In this document: piece by piece, positions 7,820 to 16,529 of the stretch
Layout of the letters: every line of letters begins with the position of its first letter
Numbering within the stretch: position 1 is the stretch's first letter
Assembly: GCF_013375555.1 (NCBI RefSeq)
Contig: NZ_JABXWB010000001.1
Span: forward strand, 1,798,001-1,862,000
DNA length: 64,000 nt
Direction: 5' to 3'
Origin: Sphingobium sp. EM0848
Lineage (GTDB): Bacteria; Pseudomonadota; Alphaproteobacteria; Sphingomonadales; Sphingomonadaceae
Made by a program: the position numbers and the translations under genes
The notes under the pieces: generated by a model
Told to the model about the DNA's origin: nothing
Databases searched by the model: none
What the model saw: only the letters and a program-made list of their open reading frames with translations

Positions 7820-8872
7820 TCAGGGACGGACTTCGTAAAGTCCCAGCTTGCGATGCAGGGGGCTTTCGTCCGCGATGAAGAGAAACGCCGGTTCATCGGG
7901 GGACGAATTGTGCAGCGTGGTCGCGGCGAAACCGGGGACGCAGCTGGTGTCGCCCTCGGCCATCGCGAAGCTGCGGCTTTCGGTCGTCAGTTCGACATGG
8001 CCCTCGATCACATGGAACACGCTGGCCGGCGAGCGGGTCGGCAGCGTCAGTTCCTGGCCGGGACGCAACATCATCGCGAAATAGCCGAGAATCTGCTGGG
8101 TATCGGCGCCGGTCTCGGGATTGACATAGGCCATCTGCACGGCCTCCAGATCGGGCCCCCCTTCGGCAAGCGAGAGCAGGGCCGCCTTTGCATCGGCCCA
8201 TGGATAGTGAAGCATCGGGTAAGGCTTGTCGCCACGCTCGAACAGCGGCGAGGGCACCAGTCCTCCACGGGCATAGTTCTTGTTGCCGAGCGAAGGCAGA
8301 ACCGACTGCGGGTTGCCGTCTATGTGGTAGGATGCCTCCAGATAATAGACCAGCGGCAGGTCGAGGACGTCCAGCCACATCACGGGCGCGTCGCCTTCAT
8401 GTCCATGTTCGTGCCACACGCCCGACGGCGTGAGGATGAGATCGCCACGCCGCATGATGCACTTTTCGCCATCCACCGTCGTGTAGGCGCCCTCGCCTTC
8501 GACGATGACCCGGATCGCGTTGGGCGTATGGCGGTGGGCGGGCGCGACTTCGCCCGGCAGCAGCAGTTGCATGCCAAGGTAGATCGCGGCACTCGCCTGC
8601 ATCTTTTCAAGACCATGGCCCGGATTGGCGAGCACGAGCACGCGCCGCTCCGCCTTCTCGATCGGGGTCAACTCGCCCGCCTGAAGCAGCAGGGGCCGCA
8701 GCCCGGAATAGGGCCAGTGTGTCGGCTGCGTCCGGGGAATCGGCTTTTTCGCGGGCATGACGCTGCTGAGGCTGGGCCACAGGGGAACCAGATTCTGCTC
8801 GGTCAGGGTGTTGCGATAATCCTGCGGCAAATCGTCGAGACTTGCGAGTGTATCGAAGCGATTATCTTCCAT
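7820..8872 (-). CDS. Gentisate 1,2-dioxygenase
   Basis: 350 residues, the usual length. It is a bicupin ring-cleaving dioxygenase that opens gentisate between C1 and C2 to give maleylpyruvate, using Fe(II) and O2. The first cupin has the iron ligands in PAHRHTPNAIRVIVEGEGAY (His113 and His115) and GVWHEHGHEG (His154 region). The second cupin (about residues 260-340) lacks the full His set, as is usual. A strong GGAGG lies 8 nt before the ATG. It leads the operon for isomerase and hydrolase and is divergent from an IclR regulator at 9422, which probably controls it. Confidence 0.93.
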   Translation of the reverse strand: MEDNRFDTLASLDDLPQDYRNTLTEQNLVPLWPSLSSVMPAKKPIPRTQPTHWPYSGLRPLLLQAGELTPIEKAERRVLVLANPGHGLEKMQASAAIYLGMQLLLPGEVAPAHRHTPNAIRVIVEGEGAYTTVDGEKCIMRRGDLILTPSGVWHEHGHEGDAPVMWLDVLDLPLVYYLEASYHIDGNPQSVLPSLGNKNYARGGLVPSPLFERGDKPYPMLHYPWADAKAALLSLAEGGPDLEAVQMAYVNPETGADTQQILGYFAMMLRPGQELTLPTRSPASVFHVIEGHVELTTESRSFAMAEGDTSCVPGFAATTLHNSSPDEPAFLFIADESPLHRKLGLYEVRP

Positions 8873-9421
8873 TTCACATATCCTCCAAATGCGTGATCAT
8901 TCGGCGGCCGAGAAGCAGTTCGACACGTTCCAGCCGTAGAGCCAGGAAATCGCCAGCCGTGCACCCCTTCCACAGCGAGTTGCGGACGTGCCATCGCCAG
9001 CAGGTGAAGGCTGGGCGAAACGGCAGCGGCGCAGCTCAGGCTTGCGCTCCCAGCGGCCCGCCAGAGGTCCGGCCAGCAGGGCGACGATATCGAGCGTTTT
9101 TCCCTTCAAGCCTTCCTCCACGGTCGAGGGGCATCGAGCCGCGCCTCGCTCCGGTCCGTATCTCATAACGAAATATGTTTCACAATGCGTAATTTCACAA
9201 GCGAGAGACTCGACGAGAGGAGAATGAATGAACCGTTTCGTCGTGACGCTGCACGCACCCTGGCCTTCGCAGTGACGGCCGGACGGTCAGGACGTCCTTC
9301 AATCTGGAGGCAGGATGGACACCAACCTGACAGTTGAGCTTCCACAGCGCGAATTATTCCAGTCTGCGTTTCTGATCGTCCATGTTGGCTCCCTGACATG
9401 ACTCCCCTATGGAACTGTCCA
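8873..9421. promoter_or_regulatory. Divergent promoter region between gentisate operon and IclR gene
   Basis: About 550 bp without a convincing gene. It must hold the promoters of both the gentisate operon (minus) and the IclR gene (plus). Candidate binding elements lie at 9170-9200: GAAATATGTTTC (9170-9181, arms GAAA/TTTC), followed by two direct copies of TTTCACAA (9178-9185 and 9193-9200), 15 bp apart. The rest is GC-rich and unremarkable. Confidence 0.45.
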
Positions 9422-10237
9422 ATGACCCAAGATCACCGCCCCCTACAGGCAGAAGGCGCGGAAAAGCCGGCGCGCCGGTCCGGCATCCAGTCGATCGAGA
9501 TCGGCTTTCAGATTCTCGACGCCCTCGCCCGGCTCGGCCGCCCCGCGCCGCTCAGCGTCCTCGCCAAGGCCTGCGGCATGGCGCCGCCACAGGTGCATCG
9601 CTATCTCGTGACCATGGTGGATGTCGGCCTCGCCCAGCAGGAAACGTCGAGCGGACATTATGACCTGGGGCCGGCAGCCCTGAATCTTGGCCTTTCGGCG
9701 CTGTCCCGTACCGACGCATTCCGCGAGACGGATGCAGCGATTGCGGCCTTCGTCAAAAGCAGCGGGCGAACGGTACAGATCGCCGCGCTCGGTCCGCTGG
9801 GTCCAACGATTGTCCGATGGCATCTCGGCTCGCCGCCCGTCATGACTTCCTTCGCGGTGGGCACGGTCCTGCCCCTGCTGCATTCGGCGACGGGCCGGAT
9901 GTTCATCGGATTCTCGCCTGAAAGCGAGATCCGTCATTTCCTTCACAAGGAAATCGACAGACCGGGCGCGCCATCGACGGCCCAGATCGAAAGCATCCGT
10001 CAGGAAGTGCGCAAGGCTGGCTTTGCCCATATTTCCGGCGACATGATCCCCGGCCTGAGGGCCACGGCATTCCCCATCCGTGACCTCCAGGGGCGGCCCG
10101 TCCTTTCAGCGACATTGCTTGCCAATGACGCCTTCGATGCTGACGATGATGCACGGTCGCTGGAAGCCATGGCGGAAGTCTGCCGCACGGTGAGCCATGC
10201 GCTCGGCTGGCGAGAGACGCACACCGCCAGCGCGTAA
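9422..10237 (+). CDS. IclR family transcriptional regulator
   Basis: 271 residues from the ATG at 9422 (an ATG at 9398 would add 8 residues; neither has a good Shine-Dalgarno). The N-terminal winged helix-turn-helix is IQSIEIGFQILDALARLG then LAKACGMAPPQVHRYLVTMV. The C-terminal IclR effector domain includes LPLLHSATGRMFIGF and a typical AFPIRDLQGRPVLSATLLA region. IclR proteins of this type activate or repress catabolic operons in response to pathway intermediates. Its divergent position makes it the likely regulator of the gentisate genes and possibly of the TonB receptor downstream. Confidence 0.92.
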   Translation: MTQDHRPLQAEGAEKPARRSGIQSIEIGFQILDALARLGRPAPLSVLAKACGMAPPQVHRYLVTMVDVGLAQQETSSGHYDLGPAALNLGLSALSRTDAFRETDAAIAAFVKSSGRTVQIAALGPLGPTIVRWHLGSPPVMTSFAVGTVLPLLHSATGRMFIGFSPESEIRHFLHKEIDRPGAPSTAQIESIRQEVRKAGFAHISGDMIPGLRATAFPIRDLQGRPVLSATLLANDAFDADDDARSLEAMAEVCRTVSHALGWRETHTASA

Positions 10238-10391
10238 GCCCCAGGGCCTTGCTTTCCAGCCAGAACGTGAAAGCGAAGCACAACGGAGGATATCGTTGCA
10301 ACGAACCTGAAAACGCCTGCGCAGGATGACGGCCACTTGGCGTTTTCCGTCCAGGCGCATCATTTTGGGTGCAAGTCCCGCACATAGACAA

Positions 10392-10420
10392 TTGACGCTA
10401 TATTCGATCGTATATAGTTA
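10392..10420 (+). promoter_or_regulatory. Promoter-like element with embedded 20-bp palindrome
   Basis: TTGACG (10392-10397) could be a -35 box, with TATAGT (10413-10418) or TAGTTA (10415-10420) as -10. The near-perfect palindrome CTATATTCGATCGTATATAG (10398-10417, 18 of 20 positions symmetrical) fills the spacer. A repressor bound here would block transcription. It is ~195 bp upstream of the TonB receptor start, inside a 376-bp non-coding gap (10238-10613). Confidence 0.45.
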
Positions 10421-10613
10421 GCCGCGTCGTGAGCGATGATGCGGGTCTAGATTCACTATGCCTGTCATTGTCCCATCGCAGTCGGCTTCAACGGGGGAGC
10501 CGACTTGATGCGCGCTCTTTGCCGGCACCACGGCCCGTCGCTTCGGAATTCCTGCGGCAACGCCGACAGGTCGCGCGAGCCGCTGAACAACGACATAAAA
10601 TAAAGGGGAAATC

Positions 10614-13022
10614 ATGGGTAGGGTTCAAATTCGCCGCCTGGCTTTGCTGCTCACCGCGGCTCTCGCGCCAGCGCCGGCATATGCACAGGCCTCGTCAACT
10701 GCACAGGTCGCGCCAACTGCACAGGCCGCGCCAACTCCGTCCGTCGAAGACGCCGGCAATTCCGCAGGGATGATCATCGTGACCGCGCGTCGGCGGGCTG
10801 AAGATGCTCAGACCGTGCCAGTTTCCCTCTCGGTTGTGGAGCGCGACCTGCTCGACCGAACCTATACGGTGAACACCAACCAGCTCAGCCAGCTCGTCCC
10901 GTCGCTCAACTATTCCTCCGCCAATCCCCGCAATACCGCCTTCACCATTCGCGGCCTGGGATCGAGCGTCGTCGCGGTCAGCCAGGCCAATGACGGACTG
11001 GAGCCGGGCGTCGGCTTCTATGTCGATCAGGTCTACCACGCGCGTCCGGCCACGGCGGCTTTCGATTTCACGGACATTGATCAGGTCGAGGTGCTGCGGG
11101 GACCGCAGGGCACCCTGTTCGGCAAGAACACGACGGCCGGCGCCATCAACATCACGACCAAAAAGCCGGGCTTCGACTTCGGCGCGGATGCCGAACTGTC
11201 CTATGGCAGCCGGGACTTCGTACAGGCCAAAGCCGCGATAACGGGTCCGCTGGCGGGCGACGTGCTGGCATTCCGCCTCTCAGGCTCGATCACGCGGCAG
11301 GACGGCTATATCGAAAATGTGCGCCGCGATGAGGTGCAGAATAATGTCCACAATGATGCGATCCGTGGGCAATTGCTGTTCCAGCCTTCGTCCAATTTCT
11401 CGCTGCGACTGATCGGCGACTGGGCGCAGTTCAAGAATAATTGCTGCGCGCAGGTCTATGTCCGCGTCGCGCCAACGCTGAAGCCCGCAGCCCAGCAATA
11501 TGCCGCGCTGGCGGCCAATGCGCCCGGAGGAGCCTATGCACCGCCCAGCACCAATCCCTATGACCGGGTGACCGACAATGACGCGCCGCTGGGCGTCGAT
11601 ACCAGCGAGGGCGGCGTTTCCGCCATTGCCGACTGGACGGTCGGCAGCGCGACCATCACCTCCGTCAGCGCCTGGCTTTTCTGGAAATGGGATGCGGCGA
11701 ACGACCGCGATTATACCGGCCTGCATATCCAGACGACCCAGCATATCCCCTCGCGGCAGGACCAATATAGTCAGGAGTTCCGGATCGCCTCCAACACGCC
11801 GGGACCGATCGACTATGTGGCGGGGCTTTATTATTTCAACCAGAAGATCGTCGGCCACCCGATCAGCATCTACGGGCCGCTTGCATCCTATTGGTTGCTC
11901 AATTCGAACAATTCCGCCCTGCTGGACGGATATCAGAGCAACGGCACCACCGACTTCCGCACCGAAAGCTATGGCGTGTTCGGCGAAGTGACCTGGCATC
12001 CCCTGCCGCGCCTCGCGATTACCGGCGGCATCCGCTATACCTATGAGGAGAAGGACGGCGTCTATGACGTCCGCACCTTCGGCGGCAGCGCGCCCACCTC
12101 CAGCCAGGCGCAGGGCATATTGCGCACCCAATATTATACCGCGCATCTGGGCGACGGCAGCGCGTCCGGCCGGGCCAACATCGCCTATCAGTTCACCGAT
12201 GACGTCATGGCCTATGCCAGCTTCGCGCGGGGCCAGAAGTCGGGCGGCATCAACATGTCGGGCCTGCCGGTCTATGGCGCCGGCGTGCCGGGCCATGCTT
12301 CGGGCGACCCGATCCTCAGCACCGTCACCATCCGCCCGGAAAAGAACAGCACATGGGAAGCGGGCTTCAAGACCAGCTGGCTCGACCGGCAGATCACCTT
12401 CAACATCGACGCCTTCTATACCCGCGTCACGGATTTCCAGGCCAATGTGGTGGACAATGCGGCCGTCGTCGCGCTGCGCAGCTATCTCGCCAATATTCCC
12501 AAGGTGACCGTCAAGGGGATCGAGTTCGACGCAGCCGCCCGGATCGGGTCGCATCTGACCCTGCGCGCGGCGGGCGCCTGGTCGGACGGCGAATATAGCA
12601 GCTACCCCAAGGGGCCTTGCCCGATCGAACTGACGGGCAGCGCGACCACCAGCTGCGACCTGTCGGGCAACGGACTGCCGGGCCTTCCCAAATGGTCGGG
12701 CACCGCCGGCGGTCAATATGAGCTTCCGGCGCGGCTGGGCTTGATCGACGGCAGCTTCTTCCTCACGGCAGACGTCAACACCAAGACGAAGGTGCTAGGC
12801 GACGCGACGGGTTCAGCCTATACGATCATCAAGGGCTATACTCTTGTGAACGCCAGTCTGGGCTATCGCACGCCGCACTGGGAAGTGGCCCTGTTCGCGC
12901 GCAACCTCTTCAACAAGGATTATATGCAGAACCTCACCGTTCAGGCGGGCAATAGCGGCCTCATTGTCGGCACGCCAAGCGAACCGAGGCTGATCGGCGT
13001 TACCCTGCGGCTGCATCAATGA
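10614..13022 (+). CDS. TonB-dependent outer membrane receptor
   Basis: 802 residues with a signal peptide (RRLALLLTAALAPAPAYAQA) and a good AAGGGGAA Shine-Dalgarno. Behind the signal peptide is a short Ala/Thr/Gln/Pro repeat (10690-10740, an 18-bp unit). The plug domain runs to about residue 180 and ends in VLRGPQGTLFGKNTTAGAIN; the rest is a 22-strand barrel ending in an aromatic-rich strand (FNKDYMQNL, then GVTLRLHQ). In sphingomonads such FecA/CirA-like receptors often import aromatic or other catabolic substrates as well as iron complexes. Its place between the gentisate genes and a GMC oxidoreductase suggests substrate uptake for this region, which is inference. Confidence 0.95.
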   Translation: MGRVQIRRLALLLTAALAPAPAYAQASSTAQVAPTAQAAPTPSVEDAGNSAGMIIVTARRRAEDAQTVPVSLSVVERDLLDRTYTVNTNQLSQLVPSLNYSSANPRNTAFTIRGLGSSVVAVSQANDGLEPGVGFYVDQVYHARPATAAFDFTDIDQVEVLRGPQGTLFGKNTTAGAINITTKKPGFDFGADAELSYGSRDFVQAKAAITGPLAGDVLAFRLSGSITRQDGYIENVRRDEVQNNVHNDAIRGQLLFQPSSNFSLRLIGDWAQFKNNCCAQVYVRVAPTLKPAAQQYAALAANAPGGAYAPPSTNPYDRVTDNDAPLGVDTSEGGVSAIADWTVGSATITSVSAWLFWKWDAANDRDYTGLHIQTTQHIPSRQDQYSQEFRIASNTPGPIDYVAGLYYFNQKIVGHPISIYGPLASYWLLNSNNSALLDGYQSNGTTDFRTESYGVFGEVTWHPLPRLAITGGIRYTYEEKDGVYDVRTFGGSAPTSSQAQGILRTQYYTAHLGDGSASGRANIAYQFTDDVMAYASFARGQKSGGINMSGLPVYGAGVPGHASGDPILSTVTIRPEKNSTWEAGFKTSWLDRQITFNIDAFYTRVTDFQANVVDNAAVVALRSYLANIPKVTVKGIEFDAAARIGSHLTLRAAGAWSDGEYSSYPKGPCPIELTGSATTSCDLSGNGLPGLPKWSGTAGGQYELPARLGLIDGSFFLTADVNTKTKVLGDATGSAYTIIKGYTLVNASLGYRTPHWEVALFARNLFNKDYMQNLTVQAGNSGLIVGTPSEPRLIGVTLRLHQ

Positions 13023-13128
13023 TGCGGTGAACGCAAATGCACGGGGCAGGCGCCAGTGACGCTTGCCCTGTCTCAACCATGTGCGTGGACAGGCAGATGC
13101 GCTATAGTCCACGCGCATGGAGGCCGCC

Positions 13129-13335
13129 ATGAAGATCAGTGCACGCAACCAGATCACCGGGACGATCGTCAACGTCACCCCAGGCGCCGTCAACGCCACC
13201 GTGAAGGTCGATATTGGCGGCGGCAATCTCATCACATCCAGCATCACCAATGAAGCGGTGCAGGATCTGGCGTTGGCCGAGGGCGATGCCGTGGTCGTCC
13301 TCATCAAATCCAGCGACGTGCTGATCGGCAAGTAG
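13129..13335 (+). CDS. Molbindin (TOBE domain molybdopterin/molybdate-binding protein)
   Basis: 68 residues. [20 protein letters not shown], then [19 protein letters not shown] and [14 protein letters not shown], is one complete TOBE/Mop domain, as in clostridial Mop and ModE C-termini. Such small proteins form hexamers that bind and buffer molybdate. The chosen ATG at 13129 follows a perfect GGAGG (13119-13123); an in-frame ATG at 13117 would have no Shine-Dalgarno. No molybdate transporter or molybdoenzyme gene is in the window, so its partner is not visible. It could serve a molybdenum hydroxylase elsewhere. Confidence 0.9.
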   Translation: MKISARNQITGTIVNVTPGAVNATVKVDIGGGNLITSSITNEAVQDLALAEGDAVVVLIKSSDVLIGK

Positions 13336-13520
13336 AGGCTCCTGCCGATCCGTCCGTGCTTTTCGCTGCAAAGCTGCATGGCTGGTGCCCCCGCCCCTTC
13401 TCCGCCATTCAGCATCAGCGGGTGCGGAAGCACGTCGTCCCGCCGCCCGATATTGACCCCGTCCACGCGCTGGGCCATTGCATCGGCAACCCAAATCCAA
13501 GGCAGAGGCGACCGGAGAGC

Positions 13521-15119
13521 GTGCCCGACCATTTCGGTGACTATGACTATATCGTCATCGGGGCGGGCAGCGCAGGCTGCGTGCTCGCAAACCGGCTCAG
13601 TGAGGATAGCCGCAACAGCGTGCTGTTGCTGGAAGCAGGCGGCAAGGACAATCACCCGTGGATCCGCATCCCGGTCGGCTATCTCTATTGCATGGGCAAT
13701 CCGCGCACGGACTGGTGCCTGAAGACGGAAGCGGAGGCGGGCCTCAACGGCCGCGAGCTCAATTATCCGCGTGGCCGCGTGCTGGGTGGCTCCTCCTCGA
13801 TCAACGGCATGATCTACATGCGCGGACAAGCCGCCGACTATGACGGATGGCGGCAGATGGGCCATATCGGCTGGGGCTGGGACGATGTGCTGCCCTATTT
13901 CCTGAAGTCAGAGGATCATGTGGACGGCGGCGATGCGCTGCATGGCAGCGGCGGCCCCCTGCGCGTGGAGCGACAACGGCTGCGCTGGGAATTGCTGGAG
14001 CGCTTCCGCGACGCGGTGGAGCAATATGGCGTGGCGAAGACGCCGGACTTCAATCGGGGCGATAATGAAGGCTCCGGCTATTTCGAGGTCACGCAAAAGC
14101 GCGGGCGGCGGTGGAGCGCGTCCGACGCCTTTCTGAAACCCGCCCTTGCCCGCCCCAATCTGCGGGTGGTCACAGGGGCGTTGGTGGACCGGCTGGAGAT
14201 TGCCGAGGGGCGCGCAACGGGCGTCCACTTCACCCTGAGCGGCAAGGAGTGGCTGGCGACTGCGCGTGGCGAGCTTCTGCTGGCGGCGGGGGCGATCGGT
14301 TCGCCGACGATCCTTCAGCGGTCGGGTATTGGCGATGGCGAATGGCTGAGGCAGGCTGGGGTGGCGACCATCCATCACCTTCCGGGCGTCGGCGGAAATC
14401 TGCAGGACCATCTCCAGATTCGCTGCGCCTATCGCGTCACCAAGGTGCCGACGCTCAACATGCGAGCGAGTTCCTTGGTCGGCAAGGCGCTGATCGGGCT
14501 GGAATATCTCCTCAACCGCTCCGGCCCGATGTCGATGGCGCCGAGCCAACTGGGCGTCTTTCTGAAATCCCATCCGCGCCATGCCACCGCGAACCTGGAA
14601 TATCATGTCCAGCCGCTCAGCCTCGCGGCCTTTGGCGGCGCGCTCGATCCCTTCCCGGCCTTCACCGCCAGTGTCTGCAACCTGCGGCCACAGAGCCGGG
14701 GGAATGTTCGCATCGCAGGGCCGGATGTTGCCATGTCACCGACGATCCGCCCCAATTATCTTTCAGAGGAAGAGGATCGGCGTGTCGCGGTGGAGGCGGT
14801 GAAGGTCACGCGCGCCATCGTTGCCCAACCCGCGCTTGCCGCCTTTCGGCCGGAGGAGTTTCGTCCCGGCCCGAACATGGTAGACGACGCCGCCATTCTG
14901 AAATCGGTGAGCGAGATAGCGACCACCATCTTCCACCCCGTCGGCACCGCCGCCATGGGGACAGTGGTGGATGCCGAACTGAGGGTGCAGGGTATTGGGG
15001 GGCTGCGCGTCATTGACGCCTCCGTGATGCCGACCATCACATCTGGCAACACCAACGCGCCGACGATGATGATTGCAGAGAAAGGCGCGGACATGGTGCG
15101 GGCCGCCGCGCGCGGCTGA
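13521..15119 (+). CDS. GMC family oxidoreductase (alcohol/choline dehydrogenase type)
   Basis: 532 residues from the GTG at 13521, which places the FAD-binding [17 protein letters not shown] at residue ~11 as in the family; the open frame runs further upstream but without homology. [14 protein letters not shown] is the first GMC signature, [15 protein letters not shown] the second, and the C-terminus has [10 protein letters not shown] (active-site His) and [15 protein letters not shown] enzymes oxidise primary alcohols, polyethylene glycols or choline to aldehydes with FAD and often a membrane quinone or cytochrome acceptor. It stands alone on the plus strand. Substrate unknown; an alcohol in the local catabolic route is possible. 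Confidence 0.93.
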   Translation: MPDHFGDYDYIVIGAGSAGCVLANRLSEDSRNSVLLLEAGGKDNHPWIRIPVGYLYCMGNPRTDWCLKTEAEAGLNGRELNYPRGRVLGGSSSINGMIYMRGQAADYDGWRQMGHIGWGWDDVLPYFLKSEDHVDGGDALHGSGGPLRVERQRLRWELLERFRDAVEQYGVAKTPDFNRGDNEGSGYFEVTQKRGRRWSASDAFLKPALARPNLRVVTGALVDRLEIAEGRATGVHFTLSGKEWLATARGELLLAAGAIGSPTILQRSGIGDGEWLRQAGVATIHHLPGVGGNLQDHLQIRCAYRVTKVPTLNMRASSLVGKALIGLEYLLNRSGPMSMAPSQLGVFLKSHPRHATANLEYHVQPLSLAAFGGALDPFPAFTASVCNLRPQSRGNVRIAGPDVAMSPTIRPNYLSEEEDRRVAVEAVKVTRAIVAQPALAAFRPEEFRPGPNMVDDAAILKSVSEIATTIFHPVGTAAMGTVVDAELRVQGIGGLRVIDASVMPTITSGNTNAPTMMIAEKGADMVRAAARG

Positions 15120-15249
15120 TCCGTTCATCGCCGCCTCGTGCGATGATGTCCTGTGGAAGTCGCACACTGCGCTGTTCAGGCCTCTGCCTCCTCGGCCCAT
15201 GCGCAACAGCCATATCCTGGCTCAGCCGCATCGTGCATCAGACTCCACC

Positions 15250-15462
15250 GTCTGCGACAAGGCCATCGCCATATTGCTCGCCCCCGCCCTGCCCGATCAT
15301 GACGGGCTGGAACTGGTGCCGCTCATCAGGGCGGCCGGTGCGTGGCTTCCTGTCATCTCGACGCGCAACGCCACCGACCAGAAGGCCGCCGCGCTGCAGA
15401 CGACTATCTCACCAAGCCTTTCGACACGGAAGAAGCCCCGGCGCGCATCCGCACGGCTCTAA
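15250..15462 (+). pseudogene. Response-regulator receiver domain remnant
   Basis: One frame reads LPDHDGLELVPLIRAAGAWLPVI and NATDQKAAAL, the alpha3-beta4 part of a receiver domain. A different frame then continues with DDYLTKPFDTEEAPARIRTAL, the conserved Lys loop and alpha5. Normally AALDxGADDY is continuous; here about 10 bp are missing, which causes the frame change. The phosphoacceptor position (normally LLDxxLPD) reads LLAPALPD, so the Asp is also lost. The start and the DNA-binding domain are absent. It is a dead KdpE/OmpR-type regulator fragment lying tail to tail with the VOC gene. Confidence 0.75.
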
Positions 15463-16022
15463 TCTTTCCTGCGCTCGCTCGGCGCGCCGGGAATGAACTG
15501 GTCCGATTTGCCGTCACGGAAATTCTCAAAGGCCTCCCGTGCGACCCCGTCCACATAATAAAGCTCGGTATAGCAGCCGATCTGCAGCCGGGTATCGACA
15601 TAGGCCCATTTGCAATTGCCTTCAGGCGCCCGGAACCAGCCCGACATGGCTTCCGCTATGCCCTGATCGCGATAGTGGCCCAGTGCGGCCTCATAGTCCT
15701 CTGTGCTTTCCAGCCGGAAGCCGATATGGTGCATCGACTCCCCATGTTCGTCCAGCCAGTCCTTGTACACGCTGCGCCCGCCATCATGCTCGGCCAGTTC
15801 GATCAGGGTCGTGCCGGCAAAACCATAAGCGCAGCTGAACTGGAAGTCCTCTTCCTCCCCCCAATATTTCTTGTTCACCTGCCCCTTGGCGAGATCATAA
15901 GCCTTGGACCAGCGCTCCACGCCATTGACGCGGCGCCAATAGTCAATGGCCTCATCGAGATCGCGGACCACGAAACAGATCTGGTCGAAAGCGCGGCCGA
16001 TGAATTTGGGATAGGCTGACAT
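15459..16022 (-). CDS. VOC superfamily protein (glyoxalase / methylmalonyl-CoA epimerase-like)
   Basis: 187 residues. Two beta-alpha-beta-beta-beta modules of the vicinal oxygen chelate fold: FDQICFVVRDLDEAIDYWRR near the N-terminus, and a second with HHIGFRLESTEDYEAAL around residue 118 and the metal Glu in IGCYTELYYVDG. It is the last gene of the catabolic operon, 9 bp after the Rieske beta subunit. VOC members of this size can be epimerases, isomerases, lyases or dioxygenases. The role could be an isomerase or accessory ring-cleavage step; the sequence does not decide. Confidence 0.85.
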   Translation of the reverse strand: MSAYPKFIGRAFDQICFVVRDLDEAIDYWRRVNGVERWSKAYDLAKGQVNKKYWGEEEDFQFSCAYGFAGTTLIELAEHDGGRSVYKDWLDEHGESMHHIGFRLESTEDYEAALGHYRDQGIAEAMSGWFRAPEGNCKWAYVDTRLQIGCYTELYYVDGVAREAFENFRDGKSDQFIPGAPSERRKD

Positions 16023-16031
16023 GGGAAACCT

Positions 16032-16529
16032 TCAGAGAAAGATACCAAGATTGGGCGTCGAGAGAACGACTTCGGTGATGAGCGCGGTACGCCTGAACAA
16101 ATGTGCGCCGTCGGCGGTAATGCGCAACTCGTCCTGACGGCGAACCGGGATGACTTCGCCCGGCGCTTCATGGCCGCGCTGGCGATAGAGAATCAGCGCG
16201 CTTTCCACCGCAATGATCTCCGGGTCGGGCCGCTCGACGATCAGGCTGCCGACCAGCCGCAACGTGCGCGAGGGCGGCACCTCCGCCCAGGCATGGCCGG
16301 ACAGCAGCCGGTCGATGCGGATGCGGATCAGCGCCTTGTCGTCACGGATGCGATAGCCACCCTCCGCCATTTCCTCTGCATAGTCGATCTGCGCGGTGCG
16401 GATCGGCACATGATAGACGATGTCGTCGTCCAGCATCGCATACCAGTCCTCAAACCGCCGCTCGTCCAGCAACTTGGCTTCGCGCGCCAGAAAATCCTGC
16501 GCGATCAGGAAGGCCTCCATGTCGGTCAT
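16032..16529 (-). CDS. Aromatic-ring-hydroxylating dioxygenase, beta subunit
   Basis: 165 residues from the ATG at 16529, which overlaps the alpha-subunit stop by 4 bp (ATGA), so the two are translationally coupled. The protein has the SnoaL-like cone fold of ring-hydroxylase small subunits: FLAREAKLLDERRFEDWYAML near the start, DDIVYHVPIRT, and the C-terminal RRTALITEVVLSTPNLGIFL. Beta subunits have no cofactor; they assemble with alpha as alpha3beta3 and stabilise the oxygenase. The length is normal (about 165-195). Confidence 0.93.
   Translation of the reverse strand: MTDMEAFLIAQDFLAREAKLLDERRFEDWYAMLDDDIVYHVPIRTAQIDYAEEMAEGGYRIRDDKALIRIRIDRLLSGHAWAEVPPSRTLRLVGSLIVERPDPEIIAVESALILYRQRGHEAPGEVIPVRRQDELRITADGAHLFRRTALITEVVLSTPNLGIFL

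Noticed and set aside
7853..8896. Plus-strand frame of 347 codons opposite gentisate dioxygenase.
   Set aside because: Shadow of a clearly recognisable cupin dioxygenase; His/Arg/Gln-rich and without homology features.
8897..9166. Minus-strand frame of 89 codons ahead of gentisate dioxygenase.
   Set aside because: Low-quality composition and no motif; more likely promoter region or old intergenic repeat sequence.
11280..12716. Minus-strand frame of 478 codons inside the TonB receptor gene.
   Set aside because: Antisense shadow; the plus-strand product is a complete receptor with plug and barrel.
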